A stretch of DNA of 64,000 nt. Origin: Morella rubra. Lineage: Eukaryota; Streptophyta; Magnoliopsida; Fagales; Myricaceae. The translations under genes and the position numbers were made by a program. Under the pieces are notes generated by a model. It was given only the letters and a program-made list of their open reading frames with translations. It did no database searches and was not told where the DNA came from. Below, piece after piece: positions 1 through 14,700 of this stretch. The stretch is from positions 5,480,015 to 5,544,014 of the forward strand of contig CM025853.1 in the NCBI GenBank assembly GCA_003952965.2, read 5' to 3'. The first letter of the stretch is position 1; each line of letters starts with the position of its first letter.

Positions 1-633
1 AGCAAGAATTCCACGAGGATCAATTTAAGACAAACTTACTCTAGAGACTAGTTTGAACATGAGTAATATCATAAGACCTAATGAACTAATTAAACTTAAA
101 TAATAAAATCTACCTCTTTCATTTTACAGCAAAGCTGTTTAGAAAACATGAACTAGGGGTGCTCGAATTCTGATGAATTTTGCTCATTATTAAGCATGAT
201 CAGGAGCTACTCAAAACATCTTTGCGAAAATGCAAACAGATCCTTTTTCTTTTTCACTCTTAACTCTTATGGCCACTATTCCGGGCCGCATAATTGTTTT
301 CAACTACTTGATAGAACTCCACGGAGAGCCAAAATTTCAAACATTTGACTACAACAATTTCAATTGATTTCTGTACAGAAATACACAACCTTCAGAACAA
401 CTACACCGTGAAGAATTTTACAAAAAAAAAAAAAAAGGAACAACGAAAAGGGAGGGAATTGAGGAAAAAGAATCACAATCTCAAATCAGATTGAATGTTG
501 CGTCATGATTTTCAACCAATCACTTTTTCACACTTGTCCGAGGCAATCTAGAACTTCATCCGAATGTTTGCAGCTCGCACTCCAATAAGCATAGAGTAAG
601 GTTGAATGCTTGCTCTTCTACCCAGCTTTAGTC
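1..633. other. 3' flank of the EDR1-like gene
   Basis: There is no reading frame of note here. The segment is AT-rich and lies downstream of the stop codon of the minus-strand kinase gene, so its right part is probably 3' UTR. A run of A's lies near 421-436. I see no confident polyadenylation signal and no repeat with clear ends. Confidence 0.4.
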
Positions 634-3600
634 TTAGTCTTCTGCAACTTGTGATGGCTGAGCCTTATCACGGCTACTGCCCATGGATGCATTAGGTCTG
701 GGAACTTGAGAACTGGTTATGGGCTTCTGCAGCAGCTTTAGAGCAGCCATGATCTCGGCAAACGTGGGTCTCAATTTGGGATCTCTAAAATGGATAAATT
801 ATCAGGACTGCAGATAAGGAATTTTCAAGTATATTTGATACATTGCAACGACTGTGAGAAACACAAAACTGGAATTTCTATTTGCCACTAATTCACAACC
901 CTAAGCATGCAATCTTTTGTTATTCTTTCCAATCAGCAACAGATTTATAAAGGAGTACCAATCATGTCATCAACACAAAAACTTGGTGGCCACAACTCAG
1001 CAGGGACGAAGCTAGGATTAGATGTTGGGGGGAGGGGGGGGGGGCAGTTGGAGCCCAAAATGTAGAATCTACAAGAAAATAGTTAGGAAAAATAATATTT
1101 ATGCTGAGGGCAAAAAAAATCCACTTGATATTTGGAGGAGATGGGGGGGCCATGGCCCCGTAGTTTCGTCCCTGGCACAAGTACAGAACTGTACTTCCGA
1201 ATATAGTTTGTCAGAACGGGGACTAACCAGACAAGGATGTGAACATTTTGAAGAAAATAATGTAAGTATGCTTTATCTAATTAGTAGCTGGAAGTGGTAC
1301 AAACAGATATCAAATCGAAGTAAGATCCCAGCATGCATAGGGCTCCAGATAGCACAAACTGGTAGTTGCTTAGACTTGGGGAATGATTTTTGGTTATCAG
1401 AATCATTTTCCGCATGACACAAAACAAACTCAGGGTTTGAATCTCCCTCTCCCTCTCTCTCTAAGAAAAGAAGTAATAGTTAAGCAAAAAAATTAATTGG
1501 AATGCAGAAATTATATCATAAACTCCATAATTCCAGCAATATAATGCCAGAGGAGGTCCTATCAAATATCTAAAGAACATTCCAAATAATATTTGAAAAC
1601 AATATATCGGTTTTAAGGTACAACAGGGGGCAGATGCAGAGACAGTAGTACTGAAAATATACAATTCAGCGGAAAGGGAAACAACTCATTTAAGTAACAG
1701 ATTGATAGATAAGTAGAAGCTTTGGAACTACACAAACGAAGATCACAAAGAAGGTAATGAGATGATTCTAACCAAATCATTGAGCATCTGATTTCCACAG
1801 AATATCCTCTGCAATACTAGTATATTAAGGAGGATAGTATAACTACACTGGCAATTTGCAATAGAAGTTCTTAGGACCAAAGTTACTTATACACCAAAAC
1901 CAATATATCAAGGTGGACCAGGTCATACGTTCAACAAGCAGGACCGTAGTTGTAACAGTGGTATGATTAAAAAATTCATACAAAATAAAGTAAAATATTT
2001 CTGAAGTATGACATAATGTTGGCATCAGAACGGCAACATGGTTAAATGTGCATTTCCATAGTTGATTTTTCCTGCTTTTTACTTAATGTATCATGGCATT
2101 GAACATTGCATAACATCTTGAGGCCTACTGGTCGGATGTTTAGGTTTGAAATTACATGCTGCATACTTATTGAACATTGTGAAGCAGCTATTTCATTTTA
2201 CATTAACATAGCCTTGTAGCGCAATGGTTGGTTGCTTGTTTTAGAACTGTAACTTCTTTATATGTCTTTTAACTTCTCAAGTTCACAACAGCAGAAAACA
2301 GATTTTTCACGACGTTAATGTACTTTGACTTGTTTAGGTTTTTGCAGGTTGAGCACATATATGGTCCAATGGGTGACATGATCAGGCCTGCACTCTGATC
2401 ACCAGGTTACGCCAGACCAGTCACGGTTTAATTGCCATGCTTAAAGATTAAGGCAAGCAAACAAAAGCAATAGGCATAGGATGTCTTTGAATCAAAATAT
2501 CAATATGTAGACAATAAATCACACAAGGTCCACAGAGTGTGGATGGAAGAGAATAATCAAAAATACTTACGTCTGCCAGCATTTCAGAATAATATCTGCA
2601 ATCCCAGGATCCATATCATCAGGAATGTCAAGACGCCGATGTTGAAATCCAACTGCACCAACAACTTGCATTGGGTTCATTCCCCCCCATGGTTGTTGCA
2701 ACGTAGAGAGCTCCCATAGTATGACCCCAAAGCTATAAACATCACACCTGCAAATGGAGTTATATGATTCAATTATCAAGATCTTAAGGATTAACACAAA
2801 ATATTAAAAGCATCATCAGGAGAGGGGAGGAAAAAAAAAAAAAAAAAGCCCTACTTTTCATTTGCAGGTTCATTTCTTAGCACCTCTGGAGCCATCCACT
2901 CAGCCTGCATGAATGCAACACAAGAATTAGCTTATTCAATACCTTTTAATCCATACTTGCAATCAAAGATACAGACAATCAAGTCAACAAGCAAAAAGTA
3001 AACCATATGGCAAGCCACCCATGAATACACAAACAGGATGGCAGATGGTCGCCATATTCAGCAATAGCACTAAAGGCCCATTGGAGTAACTAACCTTTCA
3101 ACGTTATCTATTAATTATATAATTATTTGCTGCACAAACTACCACTAAAACAGCTTTGATAATTTTCATGCCTAACCAGCAAGCTCTTAATGATGTTTTT
3201 CTCCATCTCCTTGGACAACAAAAGCATGTGTCCTTCAAACCTTTTGTGGAAAGAGAATAAACATTGAAATTTATCACTCAAGAATACACAATGCTGTAAT
3301 TAGTAACTCCAGATGATCTCGCACCAACCCACAGGATTACTTTTTCAATAACAAAGCCCTCATCCTAGGGATTAACCCTGAGAAACTTTTGGTTTAGTTC
3401 TCTCATTGTGATCTTGGAAGTTTGAGAGAACAGACGTAAAATGTATAGAAAGGCATTGATCAAACTCATGTCAGAAGCAACAGCAAAAAGATACTCCAAT
3501 GCTATGTAATTAGAAGCATTTACCAAGTCAAAATAGATGCATGGTTCTTTCTTGTGTTTTCCCTTAAAACAAAGCCTGGGTACAGCCAACCAACATGGAA

Positions 3601-6600
3601 GCAAGTTCAAACTAAATTAACAAATGATGCACCATCAAGAAAAACACAAAACTGAATGCTTTAATATTGCTGGAGATATACAACGGGTGTATAGAAACTA
3701 GATATGATCATTAAAAGGATATATCCAGCCTTTTGACATGGACCTAATAGATCAGTAAAAAAGGGGGGGCTGGTCCAGCAGGAAGAAGGGGGTAAACCAA
3801 AAACAAAACAAAATGAATGATGAAAGATGCCAATAGCTTACCGTCCCTGCTGTTGACCTCGAAGAAAGAAATGTGCTACTTTTCATCCTTGATAACCCAA
3901 AATCGCACACCTAAAGAGGCACGAACAATCAAATATGCTGAATTAGGCAATGAGGATACACTATTTGAAATCAGCAATCTTAATAACAACGTAAGACACC
4001 ACCTTCACAACCCAATTCTTATCAACAAGAAGATTAGGGGACTTCAAGTCACGGTGTACTATCACAGGAGAACAGTTGTGCAAATAATTCATTCCCCGAG
4101 CCTGAAAATTCAATCATTAAAAGAAGACATTATCTCAAGGGAAGTCACTCAATTAAAGCAAACTGCTGAATGAAACTGGAACAAAGGGCAAGAATGACCA
4201 AATCATACAGCATCAAGGGCCATCCTCAACCGTCTTCGTTCATCTAATTGATTGTTAGGCCGGTGAATCAACCTATACAAACTACCTCTGCCAAAAGAAA
4301 AGGATCTTTAACATTCCAGTTGACATAACATTACAACTAATCAGTCAAACAGAAACATACAGGCAGGGAAGCTATTAATCAAACAGAATCATAATGGCAG
4401 TGCAAGCTCTCAGCTCTAATCCAATTTCAGAAATATAATATAGATTAATTCAGTAAGCTATGTTGAGTTTCTTACATCATGAGCGTAGAGTATATACTGT
4501 TTTACTCTCAAGTCTTTATTTCTGAGAAAATTGTACGATCAGATATCTGCCGAAGACAGTGTCCCTTCTTCCTTCCTTCTTTTCTAAATTTCTTGATTAT
4601 TAAAACTCCAGAAGTCAACCCTCTAATGGATTCCCCTGTTCAATTCTCTTTATTTGGGTGTCTCTTTTCATCAATAAATTGCTTACTTATCCAAAACTAC
4701 ATTATTTTCTTTATTGGTGCGACTTCAAAAGAGCAAACACGAAAGAGAGACAGCATCAATATAATCCTTGAGATAATTATCCAATCTGGAAAGTTAAAAA
4801 AATAAGGTCAAGAAAACACTAGGACAGTTTAATTCCAGTCAACGGTATTTTTGTGTCAAACAATAATATCCCCTAGCCTTATCATAGAAGAGGCTTTCTT
4901 TTGATGCCATTTAGTGGTTGTGTGCACAGCTCCATGACAAGAAACATTAAAACTTATAAAAAAAGGAATATTGATGCACTATCATTGTAAAAGCTGAAAA
5001 GCATATGGATAAGTAGTTTTCCACTGATAAGAGTTTGTTCTCATCCGTTACTGTAGGGTGCACATTGACTTCCAGAAATGTGCGATCAAGACTATAACAC
5101 AATTATGGTCTAAACTAGAGCTTCCATACCTGGGAAGAAATTCAGTGATGATTGAAAGATTTGGGGCACGTGTTACAGCTCCCATGAAGAGCACAACATT
5201 GGGATGTCTGAGTTTTTTCATTATTCGGACCTTGTAATTCAAACAACAAGTAGAACAAATTATTAACCTTTACAAATTTAAGAGATAACATCAAAGCAAA
5301 AAGTAGCAAAACTTAAAAAGGAACAGATTCAGGCATGAGCAGTGGAGAATGGAAAGAGTTTGGACTGAAATAAATCACAGGTACACTTTCCAAATTCCTA
5401 ATTGAATCCTGACAAATATCCAGTCATCTCATCGCAAAGAATTCCTCATGAGAGAATAATATGCTCAATTAACAAAATGCAAGGAGGGGCAAGGAAGCTT
5501 GTTGACAACACATGCAGGCTTATAACTGAACTGGCCACAGAAAGAACTCTCATTCTGTATTATGCTTTAACACGATCTCCTAACTGTGAATCAGCCATAC
5601 TACTGAAGTCACTAGAGTTAATATGGAGGGTCAAGAACAGAAGTAACTTGGAAGAAAACCCAGTAATAAATCTGTGCAAGTAATATCTCACCAGCAAATT
5701 TTCTTGCTCAAAAAACGAAATAACTTACTAGCAAATATTAAGCAAAGAAGTATTTTCTTGGAAACAGGAGCTCAGAAGGGACACAATTGTAAATCCTCAA
5801 ATAACAGAAAGAAAAACATAAGAAAATTAACTTGTAGGAAGCATGGATATTTCAAAATAAACTTGCAGCAAAAATGTCCAATACAGATTTGACAGAATCC
5901 AGTGGGATAAATACCCGTAACTGAATTAACTAGTTTTTCAAAGGGGATACAGCTCAAACAAAGCAAAGATACATCTCGGGCAAAAAAAAGTGATCTTTTC
6001 TTTGAATGGGGCCGAGCATACAATTGGAGAGGATAGGATACATTGTCAATCCTCTCCCCCCAACCCCCCAAAAACCCCCCACGCGGATGGGTGTACATGT
6101 CCTCTTTACTCAAAATTCTTACCAGTAGTAAAAAAGTTGGAAGTTGAAATGTAGGTAATTCAATGTCTAAGAAATGCATGCGAGAAAAATAAGTACATCC
6201 TTCCCTAAACAACTTAAGCTTTCAAGACAATTGACTCATGATATTGAAAAGAAGATAATGTGTTTAAGCACAAAGAACTCCCACACCTTTTAATATCTCA
6301 CATGACAACCACACAAAATGTTGGAAAAGTAAAGAAGGAATAGCTCAAGATTTAGGAAATAGTGCTTTATTCACAAGAAAGCAAGGAAAGCAGTAAGGGG
6401 AGCGCAGATTGTACCTCGCTTCTGAATTCTGCAAGTGATTCGTCAGAAAAATCTTGATCTAGAAACTTCTTCACAGCCACTTCCTATAGAACCAAGGAGT
6501 GGAAATAAGTTCAAAATAGAAACCTTCCAGAAACAGTAGTTTGATACAAAAAAACAAACCCATATCCGTAAACAGTGAGATACGGCTAGACGGTTTTCCT

Positions 6601-9600
6601 GTTCCGATCTGTACAACTATAAAGCAGATAATAATTTTCCAATACGCATTTATGGAATAGAAAAATGATAAGGATGAGTAGAGCTTCAAAAATGTGTCAA
6701 ATTTGGTCTGAATACCCCTTCACCGTAGGGTGCTTCCCTATTTATAGATACATGTGTACAAGGATTGCTTGGTTGATACAAGGAAATAATCTAGGTAATC
6801 TATACAAGGAAATAATCTACCGTATTCCATATGTACAGCTAACATATAAGGAAGAAATCAACCTGAATAAAATCTCCCAAAATATATCTCCGTAACAATA
6901 TGGAATCAGGGTCCAAGAACACCTCAAATTATTCAATAACGGGTAAACCATCCGAAAACTCAATGCAGATAAACAAGCACAACACAAGGAGTTAAAATAA
7001 GTTCGGTTCAGTGTATCCTATGAAAATTAATATCCAGGGTCTATTTAAAGGATGCTTTCACTGATGTCAATATAACCACAATAGAGCTTAATACTAAAAA
7101 ATGTTTTTAACAGGAACAAGATAAACTTAAACCCTGACCTAGTTCGAGCCTCATTCAAGATCATATAGTAATTTTCAGCAACATGGATAAAGCCAACCAT
7201 GTACTATTGTGGCGAGAATCTTAAAACCTGACCTACTTCGACTCCTCTCATATTTGGTTGTTATAGTCGTGAATTTCTCACATACTATTACTCATTACAG
7301 CTGAAGCAAAACAACCCTTCTCCAGGAATCTCCTTAAATTTTTTACAGAGGAGCTATTTCTGAAAAAAAGATTTTCAAGGAAACATCAAAATAAGCCCCA
7401 TATTTATAGGGTAAAATCAAAATGCCCCTCCAAGACAAAATAAAAATAAAAAGTTAAAAAGTAATAAACTTTTGGCAATTTAGAAAAATTTGAATATTTA
7501 TTGGAGGATTTTACTGAGATGTAATTTTTTCTGAATTTCTAAAACCTTTTTTTTTGGTAAGGGATCGGCATTCGGGGGGGGGGGTTGGATTTTTTCAAAA
7601 CTGCAAAGTGCTGAAAAATGCCTACTCACTATGGGACAGATACAGTTCCTATTCTCGGCAGGTATCCCAAGGTTTGGATTCCATGCCTGTGTTTTATATA
7701 AAATGCCCCAAACCTCCGACTTGCCTGAAACTAAGATAGTCAGGTTCAGGCGTATTTCAGTCATTTTGATGTTTCGGCTGTTTGGTGTCAAATTTAATAG
7801 GTAGAGGCTAATGCCTACCTGTACTGATAATACAGAACTCTAAATCCTAAAACAAAAAATTGAGTACATAGAGGCTACATCATTCCCATTGCCTGCAAAC
7901 TGTTCTCTATGATCACGTCTGACAAATTTTTTTCAGGCTGCCTTTTCTCTCAATTTTAGGATAATATTACCCATTCCCTCATTTAGGTAATTATAGATCC
8001 TACACAAGCTTTATAAACCACATGGGGAAGTGCCACACGTGATATTCAAAATCTCTAAAACCATTCAAAAGGAAAGGATCAGACACCTAGTAGAAATCTG
8101 AATGACCAAATAAAGCACCATAATCATTTAGGGTAAGGACGAGAAAACTTACAGTTCCTCGCCAGTCTCCACGATAGACCTCCCCATATGATCCTGCAGA
8201 ATGAAGGACACACCAAAAAGATGAAATTACACCCGTGTGTATAATCATATGTGATTATAATCTTTATATGACAAGAAGTACATGAACTTGATAGCAGAAT
8301 GCACTGGTAAATACCAAGTCCGATACGCTCACCCAAGGTGATTTCCTCCCATTGAATCTCGCAATCTGCAACTTCATCAAGGGCCCCATCAGATTTTGTG
8401 CTATCATTACCTGCTGATCTATCTGATATTCTCTCGCCTTCTGAAATAGCTCCATAAGCATCATGCTGCCTGTCTCCACTACCCCGTTGATCATAAGCAC
8501 CATCTGCATCTCCATCACTTCTTGCACCCTGCTCATACTGCTTACTGACAGCTGCAGTTGTTGCTACCACAGCTGCGGCAGTAGCAGTAGCAGCAGCTGC
8601 TGCGGGAAGTTCAAGATTGGAGTCTGTGCCAGACTTTGTTGCAGCAACTACCATCGAAGATGCAACAACAGCTGCTGCTGCCGCGGCAGCAGCAGCAACA
8701 GGTACGTTTTTTTTATAAATCATAGGAGTTGCTTCAGGCAGGAATGAGATAGGATGTCTAGTTACTTCCCCTGTATCAACTGGAATATTAATCCCTAAGC
8801 CTTCCACAGGTTTAACATGCTCCAGTTGACCAGAGGACACACTTGCTTTAGAGGGCATCCTGTGGGGCGGCAAAGGAGGAAAAAAGCGAGCAGGACCAAG
8901 ATCATCTTGACCTTTGAGTTCTTGGGTTTCAATCCCCTGATTATTTTCATCTTTATCTTCAGCAGGGGACTTGGCCTCAACCCCTGACACATCTAACTGC
9001 TCAGGATATATTTCACCAAACAGGTTGGGTGGAGCAACAACACCACTCTCAAGTAGTACATCATGAAGTTTCTGAGCTAATTGTGGATTCTCTTTGGCAG
9101 CATCAATCATATATTGTGAAACATCCTTCACTTTCATTCTCCGTACGGCAGGGGAGCTTACTCCTTCAGTCCAAGAAGGAGATCTTGCATGCACGTAAGG
9201 ATAACTGGGCCTGCCAGGCGGCTCCCTCAGTTGCACCTTCTCCACATTCAGTGGAGCTCTAAAGTCATCTGAGGATGACTTATGCTCATCCTCACTTTGT
9301 TTTGGCCTAGTAATATTTTCTGAAGACGTGAAATCACCTCTGCCATCAGATTCTTTCCCTAAAGCAAAATTCCTCAACTTAGACCTCTTGTCCGCAGTCC
9401 CAAAGTCCAAATGGTCTTCAAAGGAACTCCCAACCCCACTGCTTGAAGAGGCCATATGAGACGAGTCAATATCTCTAGACAAAGGACTTGCAGAATAGAA
9501 AGATTCTTCATATTCTATATGCGAACCAGCCGCATCAGATGGAATAAGTGTACCGGGATCTGCCATTAGATCAACAATATACTCCCTGAAATCCAAATTT

Positions 9601-12600
9601 TCCACATTTCAGTTGCATACAAGGCTTTGCAACCCCAAAATGAGCATATAAAAATCACAGCGATAACTAGCCAAGCATAAATAAAACAAAAAATGGAACT
9701 ACACATGCAACTGGAATCCCAAAACACCAATATATAGGCATTTAGTTAGATACTAGAACTATGGTCTAACAGCATTGCATGCATTAGCCAAGAAGGCCAA
9801 AAAAAAGCATCACATGCATTAGAAACTAACTATAAGTAAGAAAGAATAAATAGAACACCTCATATGTGAATTAACCAGAAAATGCTTCAAAGAACAGAAA
9901 ATAGATAGCCCTGAATAACCTAGCTGGCTCAACTCCATCACCAAAAAACAAAAATCGTATAGTAATATCAGTTACCTTCCCTCATCAATCTTTACAAAGT
10001 TCATTGCCACATCGTCAGAACCTGTGTATTGCTGTCCTTTCACCAACCGGCAAGGAAATCCAACGCTATCAGCCAAAACCTACATAACCCCACAAAAGTT
10101 GGAACAAAAGAACTAGAGGAAGATCAGGATTCCAACCAGTAAGGATAACTGAGGAAAAAAAAAGGTTGGAAGGACAGAGCCATATAGAAGATAATCTATG
10201 ACGAAAGCATAAAGCTGTTGATCAAAGAATACCAAACAAACAAAAAAGGATCTAATGGCTAGAGATAGTGGGCTTGCAGTAGACAGACAACTTCTAACAA
10301 ATGCACCTACTGAAAACCTTGGTAACATGAAAATCCCAGTAGCACTTACAACACAGTTGTCAAGAGCTGCTAATGTGAAAAAAGTAACTATCGTCCAACA
10401 TCACACTACCTAAAATTTTGACAAGTCAAATTGTAACATGTCAGAGATGATACACAGGACACTGATCCTATAAATTATTCACCATCACCCACTGAACGAA
10501 GTGATTTAAATTTCACCAAGTAGCATGGAAGATAATTGCTCAAAACAACTTTTCTGCCCTCAATATATCCAGCACAAAAATGGAACACCATGTTGGACAG
10601 TTGAGAAGCCATCTCTAGCATGTTTCACTTATGAATGTGTCTCTAGGAAAGGGACTGAAATACTTCCTACCATAAAGCTTTTCTTTCTGACTACCTACAC
10701 TGATATTGTTATTAAGACTAATTAATACCTAAACGAGGAAGCATAGATGTCTTACAGAAATTAATCCTCTAATATGGTTTAAATTAGAGATGGCACCCAG
10801 AAAATACACTAAAAACCAACACACTGAAGCATTCTGATATTTGAAGCCTTTAATAAACTCCACATAGCTTCTTCAAAATCAAAAGGGGGTTACAGACCAT
10901 ATTTGTTCTTGAGCTTCATCACTAGTATGAGCAATATGTTTCAGACCACATTTGAGTAATTGGAAAGCTCCAAACACACTTAAAAGAGGGAAATATTATC
11001 TCATTGTAACATGAATCAAATGCTGAAATTTCTAGGTTTATGCTAAAGCATTAATAGTACACTTCGGGATATCTTAAAGGAATGTCAGAAAACATAATTC
11101 TGACAGCAACCTAGACAGCGGCAGGATAAGGTGGAAACAGTGAACACAGCATATATTGCTAACAAGGTACAGTGGCTCAAAGGCTACTTGAAATGTTGTT
11201 ATTTGGAGGAAAATTGCAACAAAGGGAAGAACTGAATATCCACAATGCCAGAGTTACTCCTTACGTGACACTAGCATAGTTAATTGTCCAACTCAATATG
11301 TTTCAAAATTCAAATTTCTAAGGTGGGCATAAAACATAGAGTTCCGGCCTAACTTATTCCTGATGAATACTTGGAGCAACTCAGACTACCAGGAAAGAAG
11401 ATGTCAATGTAACCCTCAGATCCCCGAACAAGGCCTCAATGATATAACCATCAGACATCAAATGGACAAGAAAAGCATTGTTAAAGTGCAAAAAAAAAAA
11501 AAAAAAAGAGTACAGAAATCAATTAGTAGAAACAAAAGAATGTGATCACAAAATTGCGTAGCAACACACTTATCAGTTTTTCTCCATCTACCTTGCCTGG
11601 CATTTCCAATCTGAGATACATCCATCCTTAACAACAATGAAATATCATTTTGCTCATTCCATCCTAACCAATTAACCAACACAAATTAGATCAGAAGCAG
11701 CTACAAAATTGATATGATTAACTCATCCACACTATGGAAGTGTGCCCCCATGAGTGAAACCAAGACTAAGAATCTTACAGAAGTTAAAATTACTATGAGC
11801 GAATATTGAAACATTAGAATAAAAGGTTACCCAATATCATTATAAGTGGTACCACCATTTGCAAATCAGGATTGTGCCATAAACAGAAAAAGCTGAGCCA
11901 ATACCTTGAACAACAATGCACGGTGACGAGCCAATCCAATTGTTAGAGAACCAAGCGGCAAAACCATGCTACCAAGGGTTCCTTTCAAACTGTAACTGAG
12001 ACTTCTCCATGCTCTCAACATGTTGTCAGGATCCCCAACTGGTCCACCCATATAGTCAGCAACTAAAATAGCTAGCTTTCGGACCAAATTACTACCTACT
12101 AAAACTAGAGAATTGGACCTTGATTTGACAGCTAGCTCTAGAGCCCTCTGTTCAAGTTTCAACAAATTAGCATCAGCGGCCCTATTGACCAAAACTGCTT
12201 CCCACGTGACTCTGTCTGACACTGGTGTTCCTTGCAGATCAACAAGGGAAGGCATTCTTTCAGAGTTTGACTCAGTCATTACTCCATACAGGTCGTAGAA
12301 ACCATCCATGATCTTGTCATCATAGCTAAGCGAATTGTAATTCTGTGAAGCATGGATAAATCTACGATATGAGATAGGTTAGAAAGGAATAAAAACAAGA
12401 CAGAGATGAGGAAACAAAGTTACAACATAAGTAATCTCCTATAACCATATAGTCTCTAGTCCATCTAAAAATAGAGATCAAGTCTTCAACGAATCTAGGA
12501 AATAACTTGTACAATCAATTAAAGAATAATATTAAATGTTTCAATTTCCCTCATGTATTTTGTACCGTTGAACAAAAGAAAGAGACTGGAACCATGACTG

Positions 12601-13979
12601 CTTGCTATGTGTTCCCCATTAACAGTGGAACATTGGTACAGATATAGTGGTGGGAACAGAGATTTTGTGATCTGAACAACTTGTCATCTCAAAATTGCAT
12701 TGCCATCCTATAAATCCTCAAGCTAAAAGAATGAAACTAATTACAAACACAACAATGCATGTGAACAAGAAAAGAATATTTATAAATATTTTATGGGTAT
12801 ATAAGAAGTATAGAAGACTAGCCAAAGTCATTAGGCCTTAAATGCTGAAATTTACTGAGATGCATGTGAACATCATAATCATACAGCTAAACAACTCCAC
12901 ATCTGAACTAGCTATTGTTATACAGATTACTTGTTCTACCCATCCTGCATATGCTAATATTCCATCATTGCAAAGCAGCTTGGATGGTCAACATCACTTA
13001 CACCAACATAGTGCGACTGATGTTAAATTGGTTATGTTTCTGACTTACAACACATATAATATGATTAAGGCACAAGGATCAGAGAAGCTATTTGGGTGAC
13101 AACGACAACTACCCAAATATTTTCTCCTATTTTCCTTGAGCTCCTCTCGTCTCATGCTTAACAGATTAAGAATATATTTTCATGAAAGACAATCAAGTTC
13201 ACCAGAAAGCACTTTTTGCACTTATGGCAGCATTATATCCACCTACCAACCAAACAGTACTAAACTCGCTTTATCCCCCATAATTTTCTAGAAGCAATCA
13301 CTTGTATTCTACAACAAGTAAGTTGACCACGGCACGAGAAATTTAAAATGAGATTATCTATGATGGTTGATTTATAAGCAAGAGTGCCCGCACATGTTCT
13401 TAGCATTTCTAGCGGTCATCAACAAATATGAATAACAAGAAGAAGTCAAACAAAATGAAATCACTAAGCAGAAGGAAGGGACAAACTTACCCAGTATCGA
13501 TAGGCGACAACTTCAGCTGGAGTATTATCAACAGCGCAAGAACCCAGGCTGATCTGCTTTACAGCCTCGATCTGAACTGCCTCGGGATCCTCCCTTGCAC
13601 TCAACTCCAAAGCCAGTTGTATTTGATATTCTTCCTCTACATCAGGATCCTTCGGGTTATTGGAACCTGAATCACCCCTAGCTGCGTCCATGATAACATC
13701 TAACCCACCAGTACTACCAGACTCAGAAGGTTCCATTTTCTCTCCTCTTGCCATATTCGAAGACGATGGGGGACTGGGGTTATGTCTATTAGCAACTGAA
13801 TTCAACCAACCAGAGAGCCCTAGGAGGGGTTTATGCTCAGAATTATGATGGGACTGTGAGTGCGAAAGCATATCAGGGGACGAGCCTTCCTTAGACTTGC
13901 TGCCCTTTGATGAAGGAGACCCCTCTGCACCTTCCGATTGATTGGACATGATATGAAGCTTCTTAAGAAGGTTCTTCAT
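634..13979 (-). CDS. SIS8: EDR1/SIS8-type Raf-like MAPKKK, complete, 13 coding exons
   Basis: Exons: 13979-13491, 12342-11905, 10079-9976, 9585-8315, 8193-8153, 6483-6415, 5230-5130, 4287-4209, 4101-4003, 3910-3842, 2904-2855, 2747-2571, 784-634. All introns are GT..AG and phases agree, giving 1045 aa. Order: Ser-rich N-terminus ([11 protein letters not shown] start, with a stop just upstream); EDR1 domain, about residues 115-345, including GFYDLYGV and VDLQGTPVS; Ser/Asp-rich linker with alanine runs (about 590-680); kinase domain, about 760-1020. Visible kinase motifs: [11 protein letters not shown] (766-776), VAVKK (Lys786), HRDLKSPN (880-887), DFG (900-902), APE (925-927). All catalytic residues are present, so an active Ser/Thr kinase is expected. 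Family members act in MAPK signalling affecting defence, sugar response and senescence. The linker and C-terminus look closer to SIS8/At1g18160 than to EDR1 itself; this is from memory, so the symbol is tentative. Confidence 0.92.
1001..1174. mobile_element. hAT-type MITE remnant in the last intron of the EDR1-like gene
   Basis: Terminal inverted repeats CAGGGACGAAGCTA (1001) and its near complement ending at 1174 match the CAGGGRCGRAGC ends of many plant hAT MITEs. The interior is G-rich, with a GGGGGGCCATGGCCCC tract near the right end. I found no clean 8-bp target duplication, so it is old or has lost flank. It lies in intron 787-2570 and would be removed by splicing. Confidence 0.6.
7370..7500. 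repeat. MITE-arm-like segment inside an EDR1-like intron
   Basis: The text around 7400-7460 (AAAATGCCCCTCCAAGAC followed by AT-rich sequence) closely resembles the arms of the Mutator-type MITE at 47051-48561 (AAAATGCCCCTTCAAGAC near 48210). It is probably a remnant of a related element in intron 6484-8152. I could not define both ends. A poly-G tract lies at about 7575-7584. Confidence 0.3.
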
Positions 13980-14700
13980 ATTACTTAACCAGGCTGGAGT
14001 TAGGAATGCTAAAGAAGAAAAAACCCGGCCATAAACCTCTCCATTGTCTTAGACCAAGCATGAGATCACAATCACTGTTCCACCCCAAAAGTATAGTTCA
14101 AACTATCCAAAAAGGTCCTTTTGTCCAACTTCCCTTCCGCCCCACAAGGGACACAAACCAACCTCTCAAATCCAGAAGCCACGACAACGATCACAAGCAC
14201 TGCCCAGTAAAGCTTGCACAATACAAAGACGACCCAGAGGCTTTAATTGAAAGTTAGTACCTTCCTTGTCAGACAATCTCTCGAGGATTATACGGGAACA
14301 AGTATCAACCAAAGAACGCAGAGGACGCGAACTATATCGATACTAAAGCTTTGATATATCTGAGCTTGCAAAAGCAGAATGGGAAGAGAAAGATACAAAC
14401 ACCCAGATTAAGAAAACTGGATCTCGAAAGTCGAGAAGAAGAGCATATAGAAAAGAGAGAAGAGTCCCTTGGGAAGTTTGAAAAGGGGGCAGGTAACACA
14501 GGCTGAGACAGCAAAGACCAGCAAGTGGGAGAGTAGGACCTCATATAAAAGAATGACCCACTTGAGCTGAGAGGCAATGGATTTCACGGTCCCAGGAAAA
14601 GGCTAAATTGGTGGGAAATACAACCCAACTGGCTCTGTCTCTCACTCTCTCTCTCTCTCTCTCTTTTCCTAGGCAGCTCTCTCTCTCCCTCTCGCTATCT
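13980..14700 (-). promoter_or_regulatory. 5' UTR and proximal promoter of the EDR1-like gene
   Basis: A consensus donor (AAG followed by GTACTAAC) lies at 14261/14260 on the minus strand. Candidate acceptors sit just upstream of the ATG (near 13994 or 13984). A leader exon of roughly 14261-14570 with a 5' UTR intron is therefore likely. A CT/GA microsatellite occupies about 14641-14697, a common feature of plant core promoters. No TATAAA was found at a convincing distance. Confidence 0.45.

Noticed and set aside
3817-5892. Plus-strand frames across the EDR1-like kinase exons and introns (3817-4173, 5402-5683, 5674-5892)
   Set aside because: Antisense or intronic frames without domains. The minus strand carries the kinase motifs in phase across introns.
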